DNA from: Thiocystis violacea
GTDB taxonomy: Bacteria; Pseudomonadota; Gammaproteobacteria; Chromatiales; Chromatiaceae
Direction: 5' to 3'
DNA length: 64,000 bases
Assembly: GCF_016583575.1 (NCBI RefSeq)
Contig: NZ_NRRG01000001.1
Coordinates: 62,001-126,000, forward strand
A program made the position numbers and the translations under genes. This document shows positions 17,022 through 31,200 of this stretch, piece after piece. A model generated the notes under the pieces. It had not been told where the DNA came from. It saw nothing but the letters and a program-made list of their open reading frames with translations, and ran no database searches. Position 1 is the first letter of the stretch. Each line of letters opens with the position of its first letter.

Positions 17022-18926
17022 ATGGAAACCCCCGAAACGAGCGTCGGCTTCGACGCCCTCGGCCTTGCTCCCGTTATCGAGCAGGCCGTTCTTGAACTCG
17101 GCTACGAAACGCCGACGGCGATCCAGCTCCAGTGCATTCCTCACCTGCTCGCGGGTCGCGATCTGCTCGGCCAAGCCCAGACCGGAACCGGCAAGACCGC
17201 CGCCTTCGCCTTGCCGCTGCTCAGCCGCATCGACCCGGATCTGCGGCGCCCCCAGATCCTGGTGCTGACGCCGACCCGCGAACTGGCGCTCCAGGTCGCG
17301 GAGGCGTTTCAGGGCTATGCGAAGCATCTCAAGGGTTTCAACGTGCTGCCTATCTATGGTGGCCAGGCCTATGGGCTCCAGCTCGGCCAGCTCAAGCGCA
17401 ATCCGCAGGTGATCGTGGGCACCCCGGGCCGGGTCATGGACCACATCCGCCGCGGTACCCTGTCGCTTGAGGGGATTCGCACCCTGGTCCTGGACGAGGC
17501 CGACGAGATGCTCAACATGGGCTTCGCGGAGGACATCGACTGGATCTTCGATCAGGCCCCGGCCGAGCGCCAGGTCGCGCTCTTCTCGGCCACCATGCCG
17601 AGCGGGATCCGACGCGTCGCCCAGGATCGGCTGGTCGATCCGGTCGAGGTCAAGATCGTCGGCGACTCGGAGACGGTCAATACCATCGATCAGCATCACT
17701 GCATCGTCACCCGTTTCCACAAGCTCGATGCGCTTACCCGCATCATGGAGCTGGAGCCGTTCGACGCCATGCTGATTTTCGTGCGTACCAAGAACGCGAC
17801 CAGCGAACTGGCGGACAAGCTCAAGGCACATGGCTTCGCGGCCGAGCCCCTGAACGGCGACATGAATCAGGAGATGCGCGAGCGCACGATCGAGCGGCTC
17901 AAGAACGGTCAGCTCGACGTGCTGGTCGCGACCGACGTGGCGGCCCGCGGGCTCGACGTCGAGCGGATCAGCCATGTGGTCAACTATGACATTCCGACCG
18001 ATCCCTCCGCCTACGTGCACCGCATCGGCCGCACCGGACGGGCGGGGCGCGCGGGCCGGGCGGTGTTGCTGGTCGAGCCGCGCGAGCGGGGGCTGCTCAA
18101 GGCCATCGAGCGGACCATCCGGCGGAACATCCCGGCGATGGAGCCGCCCTCCGCCGCCGCGCTGAGCGAGTCGCGCATCGACCGCTTCACCGAGGTGCTG
18201 CTCAAGACCCGGGCGGACGAGGATCTGGATTTCTTCTATCGCCTGCTGTCGCGCATCGCGCAGGAGCAGGAGCTGGAGATCATGGACATCGCCGCCGCGC
18301 TGGCCTATCTCAATCAGCGTGATCGGCCGCTGAACCTCAAGGATGATCCGCTGCGTCCGCCCCGGCGCGAACGCTTCGAGGAGCGGGGGGAGCGTCCCCA
18401 GCGCTCGCCGGACCGCGGGCCCGATCGGCGGCAGGAGGCGGGCCGCGACGATCGGCCGCGCCGCGAGGAGGCTCGGGATGGGCAACGGCCGCGTCGCGAC
18501 GACGCCGATCTGGTCAGTTACCGGATCGAGGTCGGGCATCAGCACGGCGTGAGTCCGCGTGAGATCGTCGGCGCCATCGCCAATGAATCCGGTCTTGAGG
18601 GCCGCTATATCGGCCGCATCGATATCCAGAACGAGTACTCGCTCGTCGATCTTCCCAAGGGCATGCCGCGCGAGGTCTTCGAGCATCTCAAGCGGGTCTT
18701 CGTGTGCGGTCAGGCCCTGCGGATCTCGCCGGCCGAGGGCAAGGCCCCCACGCCCGCCTGGGAGGGTCGCGGCGATGCCGGGGGGGATCGCTCCGCTGCG
18801 TCGCGGGCTCCCGCGTCGGCTCCACGCGCGCCGGGTGCCTTCCGTCCCAAGGATCGCGATGGGGCCGGTCCGCGTCGTCCGAGCACCGGGAAGGGTCCGG
18901 GATCGGGCCGGAAGTCTCGCGACTAA
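17022..18926 (+). CDS. deaD: DEAD-box ATP-dependent RNA helicase, DeaD/CsdA type
   Basis: A 634-residue helicase. All core motifs are visible: Q motif GYETPTAIQ, motif I AQTGTGKT, PTRELA, DEAD within LDEADEMLNMGF, SAT, and HRIGRTGR. After the core come an Arg/Asp/Glu-rich low-complexity linker (about residues 450-500) and a DbpA/CsdA-type RNA-binding domain (about 500-575), then a basic Pro/Ser tail. This layout fits DeaD/CsdA, which acts in ribosome assembly and mRNA decay, notably in the cold. I chose ATG 17022, which has GAGAGG about 10 bases upstream, rather than the longer frame from 16908. A clear terminator follows. Confidence 0.94.
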   Translation: METPETSVGFDALGLAPVIEQAVLELGYETPTAIQLQCIPHLLAGRDLLGQAQTGTGKTAAFALPLLSRIDPDLRRPQILVLTPTRELALQVAEAFQGYAKHLKGFNVLPIYGGQAYGLQLGQLKRNPQVIVGTPGRVMDHIRRGTLSLEGIRTLVLDEADEMLNMGFAEDIDWIFDQAPAERQVALFSATMPSGIRRVAQDRLVDPVEVKIVGDSETVNTIDQHHCIVTRFHKLDALTRIMELEPFDAMLIFVRTKNATSELADKLKAHGFAAEPLNGDMNQEMRERTIERLKNGQLDVLVATDVAARGLDVERISHVVNYDIPTDPSAYVHRIGRTGRAGRAGRAVLLVEPRERGLLKAIERTIRRNIPAMEPPSAAALSESRIDRFTEVLLKTRADEDLDFFYRLLSRIAQEQELEIMDIAAALAYLNQRDRPLNLKDDPLRPPRRERFEERGERPQRSPDRGPDRRQEAGRDDRPRREEARDGQRPRRDDADLVSYRIEVGHQHGVSPREIVGAIANESGLEGRYIGRIDIQNEYSLVDLPKGMPREVFEHLKRVFVCGQALRISPAEGKAPTPAWEGRGDAGGDRSAASRAPASAPRAPGAFRPKDRDGAGPRRPSTGKGPGSGRKSRD

Positions 18927-18983
18927 GGTCTCGCGCCGCGCACCTCGGGGTGTTTGGCGCCATTCCTTTGTTGGATTCGCGAC

Positions 18984-19010
18984 AAGCCGTCCCCTGGGGC
19001 GGCTTTTTTT
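18984..19010 (+). terminator. Rho-independent terminator after deaD
   Basis: AAGCCGTCCCC pairs with GGGGCGGCTT (one bulged T, single T at the loop) and runs directly into seven T residues. It lies 57 bp after the helicase stop codon. Confidence 0.85.
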
Positions 19011-19205
19011 CGCAGGCGACATCCCTTGGAGCACGCTCGCGCGTCGTCCGTTTGGCCGAGCTCATCGCTCGCCTGGGGTGTCTCCGCCTCTGGTCGCGCC
19101 GATGGCCGTCAGGGGAAAGCGGCGGGGGCGAGCCTGATCCGGTAAGTTGGCGGGTTTATTGCTTGAATGCATGACCGCCTGTTTGTTACTGGGAGTCACC
19201 CGAAG

Positions 19206-20090
19206 GTGTCAACACAACTCGAATCGCTTGCCGCGGACCTGGCCTCTGGCGTCCTAGTTCCCTATCTCGGACCCGGCGCCCTGACCGGCGCCGTCGATCC
19301 GCTGACCCAAGCCCCCATCCCGGCCGATAGCGACAGCCTCATCCTGGCCATGAACAACGGCAAGCCCATGTCGGCGCGTCTCATGTGGGAGTTCCCGAGG
19401 GCGGCCATGGACGTGGAGCTCAAGCGCGGACGTGGCGCGGTGCACCGTTTCCTGAACACGACCTACGCGGAGCGAACCTGGACCCGCTCGCCCCTGCACG
19501 CTTGGCTGGGCCGCGTTCGACCGCCCTATGTGATCGATATCAATCGCGATCTCCAGCTTCAGGATTCCTACGCGGATATTCCGCATACCCTGATTCGCGG
19601 CATCGCCCGCACGGGCGGCACCGATTACCGCTTCCGCCTCCATGCCTATGATGGCTCGGCCTATCGCGAGGTGGATCAGGCCGAGGTGGACACCAGCCTG
19701 CCCATCCTCTTCAAGCCGATGGGAAGCCCCCGGCCGGACGCGACCTATATCGCCTCGGACGCGGATTACGTCGATTATCTCACCGAACTCATGGGAGGGT
19801 TCGGCGTCCCCGCGTTCGTCAAGTCGTACCGGGTCGGCCGGCAATATGTCTTCATCGGCCTGAGGTTTCTGCGCGATACCGAGCGGATGGTGATGTCCGA
19901 TATGATTTACGCCGCCGGAACCCCGGCCGGCTGGGCCTTGATCCCGGATCCCACCGACAAGGAACGACGGTTCTGCGACAGCAAGGGCGTCGAGATCATC
20001 GAGGCGGATATTCCGGACCTGTTGCGCGCCGCCGGTGCCAGCGACGGTTTGAGCGGGCTGCTTCCCCTGTATCATGAGGCAGGCTGTTAA
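19206..20090 (+). CDS. SIR2-like domain protein paired with bacteriohemerythrin
   Basis: A protein of about 294 residues. It opens with a short helix and LVPYLGPGAL, which resembles the nucleotide-binding entry of SIR2-like domains, later followed by PYVIDINRDLQLQDSY, ILFKPMG and YVFIGLRF, a pattern I associate with SIR2-like proteins found beside hemerythrins, including in some nitrogen-fixation regions. The classical sirtuin zinc cysteines are absent, so deacetylase activity is unlikely; NAD or ADP-ribose binding is inferred. GTG 19206 is preceded by GGGAG at 10-base spacing, which is better than the ATG at 19167. The stop is 29 bp before the hemerythrin gene. Confidence 0.7.
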   Translation: MSTQLESLAADLASGVLVPYLGPGALTGAVDPLTQAPIPADSDSLILAMNNGKPMSARLMWEFPRAAMDVELKRGRGAVHRFLNTTYAERTWTRSPLHAWLGRVRPPYVIDINRDLQLQDSYADIPHTLIRGIARTGGTDYRFRLHAYDGSAYREVDQAEVDTSLPILFKPMGSPRPDATYIASDADYVDYLTELMGGFGVPAFVKSYRVGRQYVFIGLRFLRDTERMVMSDMIYAAGTPAGWALIPDPTDKERRFCDSKGVEIIEADIPDLLRAAGASDGLSGLLPLYHEAGC

Positions 20091-20119
20091 ACCGATGTCG
20101 AGGCCCGAGGAGGAGACGC

Positions 20120-20560
20120 ATGGCGCTGATCGAGGATTTCGAGAGCCGTTTTCTCCTGGGCGTTGCGGCCATGGACCGCAATCACCGTGAATTCGTCGAT
20201 CTGATCAATCGCATGGGGGAGGCCAGCCAGGCTACCTTCGTCTATCTCTATCCCGAAATGGTCCGGCACACCCATGCCCATTTCGCGGCCGAGGAGGTCA
20301 TGATGGACCAGTCCAGGTTTTCCGCGACCTCCGAGCATCGCGGCGAGCACCAGCGTGTGCTGGGCGAGATGGACTGGTTCGGGCGTCATCTCCAGCGGGG
20401 TCGGATCCCGCTGGCGAGGGCCTATGTGGCCGAGCAGCTTCCCGGATGGTTCGCGCGACATGCGGTGACCATGGATAGCGCCCTGGCCGGGCATCTCAAC
20501 CGGCCCGCGCCCAAACCCGCGCAAGCGACCCTGGATCCGTGCGAACCCGGAGGGGAGTGA
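20120..20560 (+). CDS. Bacteriohemerythrin (di-iron oxygen-binding protein)
   Basis: A 146-residue four-helix-bundle protein. The seven di-iron ligands can be traced: His in MDRNHREF, His and Glu in HTHAHFAAEE, two His in HRGEHQRVL, and His and Asp in FARHAVTMD. Such proteins bind O2 reversibly and can deliver or scavenge oxygen or nitric oxide. A very strong ribosome-binding site (GAGGAGGAG) precedes the ATG. The C-terminal 20 residues are a Pro/Ala tail outside the fold. It probably forms an operon with the SIR2-like gene. Confidence 0.92.
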   Translation: MALIEDFESRFLLGVAAMDRNHREFVDLINRMGEASQATFVYLYPEMVRHTHAHFAAEEVMMDQSRFSATSEHRGEHQRVLGEMDWFGRHLQRGRIPLARAYVAEQLPGWFARHAVTMDSALAGHLNRPAPKPAQATLDPCEPGGE

Positions 20561-20587
20561 GCGCCGATCGGCGCGCTCCACTCGCGT

Positions 20588-21397
20588 TCAGGATCGCCGT
20601 TGGAACCTGCCCATCACCGAGCGTACGCGGTGTCGCAGGCTCAGGCGCTCGTCGTTGGTGACGGTCTGCTGTCGTTGCACCGACCGCAGCGTTTCCTGGA
20701 TCCGCTGGAGTTCCAGCTTGATGTCGAAGGCGTCGAGCCGCGACAGCTCCGCCGGACTGGGAACCGCGCGTCCGACGCTGTCCGGGGCTCGCTTGCGACG
20801 GGCGATTTGACGCGCCACCTGCGCGACCGGACCCATGTCGGGATCCTGGACCGCGATCCAGGCCGCGTGATGGGGGAGAAATTTGTTAAACCCCAGCGCC
20901 GCCAGATCCTGTTCGCTCCACTGACTGCGATGCGAGGCATAGGGGTTTTCCGCTACCTCCCTCGGCTCGACCCTCTTGGGCGTGGAGAGGATCGTGCGAT
21001 GTCCGACCCGCTTGAGCTGCTGGACCAGCTCGATCGCGTCGTCGCGCTCCAGGTACTCGACCAGATCGATGGCCAGCACCAGCTCATAGGCGCCGTCGGG
21101 CAGTTCCGGCAAGATGGTCAGCGCCTCTCCGGGATGCATGGTGTCGTAGGCCCATTCGGGTACGTAGGGCGCGAGCCGGGGATTGGCCTCGATGCCATCA
21201 ATGCGTGTTTGCCGGCCTGGCCGGGCGTGCGGATTCGGCTTGGCCATGTGGGAAGGATCCCCGTGGAGATCCAGGTAGATACGGCATAGGAGGCCGTATA
21301 GCCCCATTCCGCACCCCACATCCAATATGGATTGCGGTTGGAGATCCTTGATTTCGCCAAGGATCGATGAAATCTGCTCACTGTTGCTGAAGGGCAT
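20588..21397 (-). CDS. SAM-dependent methyltransferase, unknown substrate
   Basis: A protein of about 269 residues. SAM motif I is SILDVGCGMGLYG near residue 24; the acidic loop is ELVLAIDLVEYLE and motif III-like RTILSTPKR follows. The C-terminal third is a basic helical tail. I use ATG 21397 because the 48 residues upstream of it are Arg/Pro-rich and correspond to the repeat-bearing region next to the cytochrome gene; a longer start at 21541 cannot be excluded. It converges on the hemerythrin gene (27-bp gap). The acceptor is unknown. Confidence 0.75.
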   Translation of the reverse strand: MPFSNSEQISSILGEIKDLQPQSILDVGCGMGLYGLLCRIYLDLHGDPSHMAKPNPHARPGRQTRIDGIEANPRLAPYVPEWAYDTMHPGEALTILPELPDGAYELVLAIDLVEYLERDDAIELVQQLKRVGHRTILSTPKRVEPREVAENPYASHRSQWSEQDLAALGFNKFLPHHAAWIAVQDPDMGPVAQVARQIARRKRAPDSVGRAVPSPAELSRLDAFDIKLELQRIQETLRSVQRQQTVTNDERLSLRHRVRSVMGRFQRRS

Positions 21398-21464
21398 GTC
21401 GGTACGCGGGAGTGCCTTGGCGGGTTGGTTGCTGTCGCGGGGATGGACGGTTCGGCGCGAGGCC

Positions 21465-21520
21465 GCTCTGGGTCGATCACCCGTTCGCGCCGGTTCGGAT
21501 GGCCCGGCGCGACCAGGGAA
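21465..21520. repeat. Direct repeat copy 1 (duplicated 3' end of cytochrome b561 gene)
   Basis: This 56-bp stretch repeats 21578-21637 with a few substitutions and one 3-base indel. In the leftward frame it still encodes PWSRRA-RTGANG and the stop codon, so it is a second copy of the cytochrome gene's last codons, 113 bp further downstream. Confidence 0.75.
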
Positions 21521-21577
21521 GACTCGTAGGATAATGGGCAAGGCGATGCGATGCGTACCTACGAGGTTTTTTCACAA

Positions 21578-21637
21578 GCTCTGAGTCGATTACCCATTCG
21601 CGCCGGTTCGAACGACGGCCCGGCGCGACCAGGGGAG
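21578..21637. repeat. Direct repeat copy 2 (authentic 3' end of cytochrome b561 gene)
   Basis: The in-gene copy of the repeat described at 21465-21520. It begins 12 bp beyond the cytochrome stop codon and extends into the last 16 codons. Confidence 0.75.
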
Positions 21638-22171
21638 CATGCGCTCCAGGGTATGGTCGCGGAGGTAGTACTGGTGCCAGAGGGCGGCGGCCACATGCAG
21701 AGCGATGAGTCCGTAGAGGAACAGTTCCATGGGCTCGCCGTGCAGGATATGCATGAGGTCGTTCAGCGCCGGGGCGTTCCCGAACGGAGACGGGATCTGA
21801 ATGAGGCCGAAGAAATCCGCGGCCCGATCCTTGGAGGCGAGACGCAGAAAACCGAAGATCGGGATCAACAGGGTGGCGAGGTTGAGCAGGAGGTGAGCGC
21901 CCTTGCTGGCGAGCTGGATCAAGCGGGATCCGGCCACCGGATCCGGCGCGCCGACCAGGCGCGACCAGCCGATCCGCGCGATCGTGACCAGGAAGATCAG
22001 GATGCCGAGCGACACATGCAGATTGAGATACCCGGTGCGCAAATCCGAGGGCTTGGGCGCCCCGTCGCGCAGCCAGTCCGTGACCAGGAGCCCGATGATC
22101 AAGACCACGACGGTCCAGTGGAAGACCTGGGTGATCAGGTCGTAACGTTGCATGGATGGTGTCTGATTCAT
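21590..22171 (-). CDS. Cytochrome b561 (CybB-like diheme membrane protein)
   Basis: A 193-residue, four-helix membrane protein. The heme-ligand histidines are in VFHWTVVV (helix 1), NLHVSLG (helix 2), LMHILHG (helix 3 end) and IALHVAAALWHQ (helix 4). Proteins of this family pass electrons between quinol and periplasmic acceptors, in some cases superoxide. I chose ATG 22171 because the 34 residues before it in the open frame are polar and unlike the family. The final PWSRRAVVRTGANG segment is repeated downstream. Confidence 0.9.
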   Translation of the reverse strand: MNQTPSMQRYDLITQVFHWTVVVLIIGLLVTDWLRDGAPKPSDLRTGYLNLHVSLGILIFLVTIARIGWSRLVGAPDPVAGSRLIQLASKGAHLLLNLATLLIPIFGFLRLASKDRAADFFGLIQIPSPFGNAPALNDLMHILHGEPMELFLYGLIALHVAAALWHQYYLRDHTLERMLPWSRRAVVRTGANG

Positions 22172-22291
22172 GGTATTGGCGGCCTGTCTTGGTTGGTTGG
22201 TGGAATCCGCATCTTCCCACGGGACGCGACAGAAATGATGCACGCGATCCTCCCTCTTCGACATGACCGCCATGGCGTGGGTCTGGCCCCT

Positions 22292-24387
22292 CTAGATTGA
22301 ACCGATCGAGAGTCCGCTGATGCGCTCGACCCGCTGATCCAGTGCCTCGCGCACGACCTCTTCCCGACTGAAAAGCAGGCTGAAGACCTCCTTGGATCTG
22401 GTGATGCCGGTGTAGATCAGCTCGCGGGTCAGCACCGGATTGCGCGCGTCCGGCAGGATCAGGGCGGTGTGGGTGAACTCCGAGCCTTGCGATTTGTGCA
22501 CCGTCATGGCGAAGACGGTCTCCACCGCTGGCAGACGGCTGGGCAGGATCCAGCGAATCGAGTCCGCGCCGTCTCCGGCCGGAAAAGCGACCCGTAGCAG
22601 ACGCTCGACACACCCATCGGCGCGTCTTACCGGCAGCGCCAGGGTAATGCCGATGTCGCCGTTCATCAACTTCAGGGCCTGGTCGTTGCGGGTGACCAGG
22701 ACCGGGCGGCCGGGGAACCAATGGCGCTCGCCAACCGCTCCAAGCGGTGCCGATGGGCCACGACTCAGAACCTCAAGGATCCGCCGGTTCAGCCCCTCGA
22801 CGCCCCAAGCCCCCCGACGCAGCGGGGTCAATAACTGGAAGCCGCCCTGGGCCTGGATCACCGCGCGCGCCCAGGCGTCGAGCGCGGCGGGCTCGGCCAG
22901 GTCTCCGGGGTAGTCGTCACGCATCCGTTCCAGATAGCCGGAATAGCCCTCCAGCACCAGGCGATCGAGCGCCGGATCCCGCTCGCCACGCAACTGGATC
23001 TTGCGGATGACCCCGAGCGAGCGATCCGCCTTGCGGGTCTTGCGCTCGAACAGCTTCAGCATGGCCCCGAACCGATCCATCTCCCCTTGCCCGTCCAGCA
23101 CCCCCTCGTTGACCAGCTCGGCGAGCGCCCCGATGCCGCCCTCGGCCTTGAAGCGATAGCTGTGACGCAGCATGGCGATGGCCTGATCGAGCGGGCGGCC
23201 GTGCGGATCCAGATAGTCCGCGTCGATGCGCGCGCCGGTCACCCGTCGCAGCCAGTCGCCGGTCTCGGCGCTGTAGTGGGCCGCGCGCGCGCGCTGACAG
23301 AGATCGCCCAGCACCGCGCCGGCCTCGACCGAGGCCAACTGGTCCTTGTCGCCGAGCAGGATCAGCCGCGCGTCCGGCCGCAGGGCATCGAGCAGGGCGG
23401 CCATCATCTCCACGTCCACCATCGACGCCTCGTCCACCACCAGGATATCGGCCGGCAGCGGGTTGCCGGCGTGGTGACGGAAATGGCGGCTGTCCGGGAT
23501 GGGGCCGAGCAGACGGTGCAGGGTGCTGGCCTCGGTCGGGATCTCCGGGCGCATCCGCTCGCCTTCCGGGAGCCGCTCGAAGGGCAGACTGGCGACCCGG
23601 CCGGCGATGGATTCGTTCAGACGCGCCGCCGCCTTGCCGGTCGGCGCGGCCAGCCGGATGCGCAGGGCCGGTCCGCCCTGCCCCATCGACAAGCCTTGCA
23701 GCAGGGCGAGCAGACGCACCACGGTGGTGGTCTTGCCGGTGCCCGGTCCGCCGGTGATGATGGCGAAGGCGCTGCGCGCCGCCAGCGCGCAGGCGATCTT
23801 CTGCCAGGGATCCGCGCCGGCGGTCTCCTCGTCGAAGAGCAGGCGCAGCAGGTCGCGCATCGCCGCCTCGGGCAGCGCGACCGGCTGGCGCAGACGCACC
23901 TGGATGCCCTCGCGGATGCGTGTCTCATAGCGCCAGTAACGGCGAAGATAGAGCAGGGGGCGTTCGGACGTGCCTCCCAGAACCAGCGGCGCCGCATCGC
24001 CCGTCGACGCCTCCCGATGAAGAGTGACCGCCGCGAGATCGCCGCGCCGGTCGCTCACCGCCGGGCTGCGCGCCAAGCGCCCGACCCAATCGGCCAGGCT
24101 CAATCCGGACAACGCCTCCATCAACTCGGAGCCGGCGCCGGACGCGGTCTCCTCGCTCCAGCGCGTCAGCAGCCGGTCCGGATGCGCCAGTGCGCCCTGA
24201 AGATCGAGACAGACATGGCCGTGCCCGTTGCGCTCGCTGGTCAGGGCGACGGCGAGCAGTACCGCCGGGTCGTTTTCCGGTCCCTGGTCGCGTATGAAGC
24301 GGGCGAGGGCCAGATCCAGGGCGCGCAGGGCGCCGGCTTCGACCCAGCGATTCAGCCGCTCGAAAAGCTTGGTGACCTCGCTGTCCA

Positions 24388-24388
<1 letters not shown>
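22292..24388 (-). CDS. recD: Exodeoxyribonuclease V subunit alpha (RecD helicase)
   Basis: A 698-residue SF1B helicase, the fast 5'-3' motor of RecBCD in double-strand break repair. Visible motifs are Walker A GGPGTGKTTTV, DEASMVD (Walker B), GDKDQLASVEAGAVLGD, and the C-terminal VHKSQGSEF and YTGITRS. The start codon overlaps the recB stop (TGATG), so it is translationally coupled. It is about 90 residues longer than E. coli RecD, mostly through insertions in the middle. Confidence 0.96.
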
Positions 24389-28268
<3,880 letters not shown>

Positions 28269-28272
<4 letters not shown>

Positions 28273-31200
28273 GCCGCCCCCTCCATCTGGTCGCGGACCT
28301 GTCGGAACAGGGGTCGATAAAGCCGGTCGAGCAGGGACGCGAATCGCGGATCCGCGCTCAGTGCCTCATGGCTCGGCCAGAAACGCGGATAGCCGGGATG
28401 CTCGTCGCGTTCGCCCGCGCGCTCGAAACCGCCCTCGTAGGCACCCGTCGGGTTGCCCTTCCCGCCCGCCTCCAGCCGCAGCGTCGCGAAGGCGGTCTTG
28501 CAGGCCAGCGGCGAGAGCGCGCTCAAACCCTCGCGATACCCCGCCATGAGCTGGAGCAGGAGATCCCGCGCGACCCCGGCCTCCAGCGGCGCCAGCTCGA
28601 AGTCCGTATCCGGACCCAGGAGATGGGTGACGATCGGCCCGCCGAGCTGCGCGGCCAGATGGCCCGGCCAGTGGCGGACCAGATTGTGCCACTTGAGATC
28701 CTCGCCCTCGGACAGGCGGCTGGCCTGCAAGCGCAGGCGGATGCGCTGGCCCTCGGCGTCTTCTCGCAGATCGCTGAGCCCATCCTCCAGCAGCAGTCCC
28801 TCGATCTCCATCTGAACCTTGAACGGCGGGCAGGGGATGGGATGGGCCAGCAAGACCGCCCGATAGCGCTCCAGCGGTTCCTTGAGATTGGCGACCAGCG
28901 ACCCCCGCCAGGTCAGATCGAAGGGCGGCATGGGCAGATCGCCGGCGCGCCCCAGCCGATCGCTCCCGTCCAGGAGCAGAGGTTCCGGCTCGATCCCCGC
29001 CGGGTCGAGCCGCAGGGCGGTTTCGACCCCGCGAATCAGCGCATTCTGCATCGCCCAGGTCTGAAGACCGTCGAAGCCGAAGGTCTCCTCGTCCTCCTCG
29101 GTCTCCTCGTCCGGCGTGAGGAAGAGCCCCAGTCGCCGGGTATAGAAGGTCCGGACCGGATGACGCAGAAAGCCGCCGAGATCATCCAGGCGGATCGGCC
29201 CATCCGGCGCGAAGCTCTCCAGCACCGGCGGCGACTCCGTCCTGACCGCCTCGCCATCGTGGACCGCCCGCCACTCGGCCGCGTAGGTGAACAGCCGCGC
29301 CCGGCGGCCAGGCTCGAAATAGGCACGGCCGAAGGGCTGGAGCGGGTGCTCCGTGGTCAGTGCATCGAGCAGCTTCGCATCCGACGCCCCCGCCAACCCC
29401 CACCCCGCCGCGATGTGATCGCGCAACTGCCCCACCAGCACCGAGGGCGGGCGCGGGCTGTTGTCGCGGATGCCGCGTCCGACCCAGGAGATCGCCAGCT
29501 TCTCGCGCGCCGAGAGCAGCGCCTCCAGGAAGAGATAGCGGTCATCCTCGCGGCGCGAGCGGTCGCCGGGTCGGTAGTCGCCGGCCATGAGGTCGAAGTC
29601 GGCCGGCACGCGGCGGCGCGGATAGTCGCCGTCGTTCATCCCCAGCAGCCAGATCTGGCGGAAGGGGATGGCCCGCATCGGCATCAGGGTGGCGAAGTTG
29701 ACCGAGCCGGCCAGGAATCGTTGGGTCAGACTCGGTTGATCGAGCCGTGACAGGAGCGATTCGCGCAGGATATCGAGCGGCAGCGCCTCCGCGCCAAGCC
29801 CGCCCTGACGGCAATCGGCCTCCCATTGCTCCAGCGCCTGGAGCACCTGGGCGAGTGCCTGCCCGTCCGACTCGGTGACCTCGACGAAGGCATCGTCGAG
29901 CAGTTCCGCGATCAGGCTGGACCAGTCGGCGGGTGTGCGTGGTTCCCGCAGGGCCAGCCAGTAGCGCTCCAGGGTGTCGAGCAGCCGCGCCAGCGGACCG
30001 ACCAGGGCAGCCTCCAGCCCGCCGATCTCGTCGTAAGGTTCGACGCCCCGCCAGGCCCCCTCGCCGCCGCTGGCGAAGCCGAGCAGCATGCGTCGCAGCC
30101 CAAAGCGCCAGGTGTTTTGCTCCAGCCCGGCCGGCAGCCCCAGGCTCTCGCGCTGCGCGGCGTCCAGCCCCCAGCGCACGTTCGCTCCGGCGATCCAGAG
30201 CCGCAGCCGGGGCAGGTCGGACTCCTCGATGTCGAAGCGCGCGCGCAGGGCCGGGATATCGAGCAGATCCAGCAGCTCGCTGACCGCGAAGCGCGAGCCG
30301 GGCAGGCCGAGCAGGGTCTCCAGTCCGATCAGGAGCGGGTTTCGGTGCCGCTGACCCTGGTCGGAGATATTGAAGGGGATGTGTCGCGGGTCGCGCGGAT
30401 CCAGCCGGCCGAATACCGCCTGGATGTGCGGGGCGTAGACATCGATGTCCGGCACCATCACCAGCACCTCGCGCGGCTGGAGCGGTGTACCGGCCTCGGC
30501 CGATTGCGCGAAGGCGTCGAGCAACTGGTCGTGCAGGATCTCGATCTCGCGCTGCGGACCGTGGGCGACGATGAACTCCAGACTGCGGTCGCGGCTGGGG
30601 TCGATGAGCGACTGGAGCGCCTGGCGCTCGGGCAGCGGGCGCAGCTCCAGGATGTCGTCCTGCAACTGTTGCAGCAGGGTCGTGTCGCCGGGGGAATCGA
30701 AGAGGTCGATCGCGAGGCTCTGCGACTGGAAATGCCCCTCGTAGCGCTCGCGCTCATCGTGCTCGTCGAGCAGCCGGATGTAGTCCCGGCCCTGTTTGCC
30801 CCAGGCCGCCAGCAGCGGATGACCGTGCAGATGCAGCGCGGTCTCGTCCAGATCCTCCGGCACCTTGCGGTCCGGATTACGGCGATACGCGCTGCGGAAC
30901 AGCTCGCGTCCCTCGACGATATCGCCCCAATAGTGCTGGCTGGGATTGAGCACGAAGAGCATCACCTGCGCGCGCCCGGCGATGGCCTCCAGCACCTCCA
31001 GCATCTGGCGCGGCAGGGAGGAGATGCCGAAGACGATGACGCGCCGGGGAAACTCGGCGTCCGCGTCGAGTCCGCCGATCTGGCTCAGGAAGGCGCGGTG
31101 GATGTCGGCGCGACTGGCGCGGGCGAGCGGCGCCTCCTCGGGACCGGCCTCGGCCGCGACGTCCTCCATGAGCGCGCGCCAGAGCAGCGGTTGCCAGGCT

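Noticed and set aside
16926-19034. A 702-residue open frame on the minus strand
   Set aside because: It lies fully antisense to the DeaD-type helicase, whose motifs are all intact, and has no recognisable domain or ribosome-binding site.
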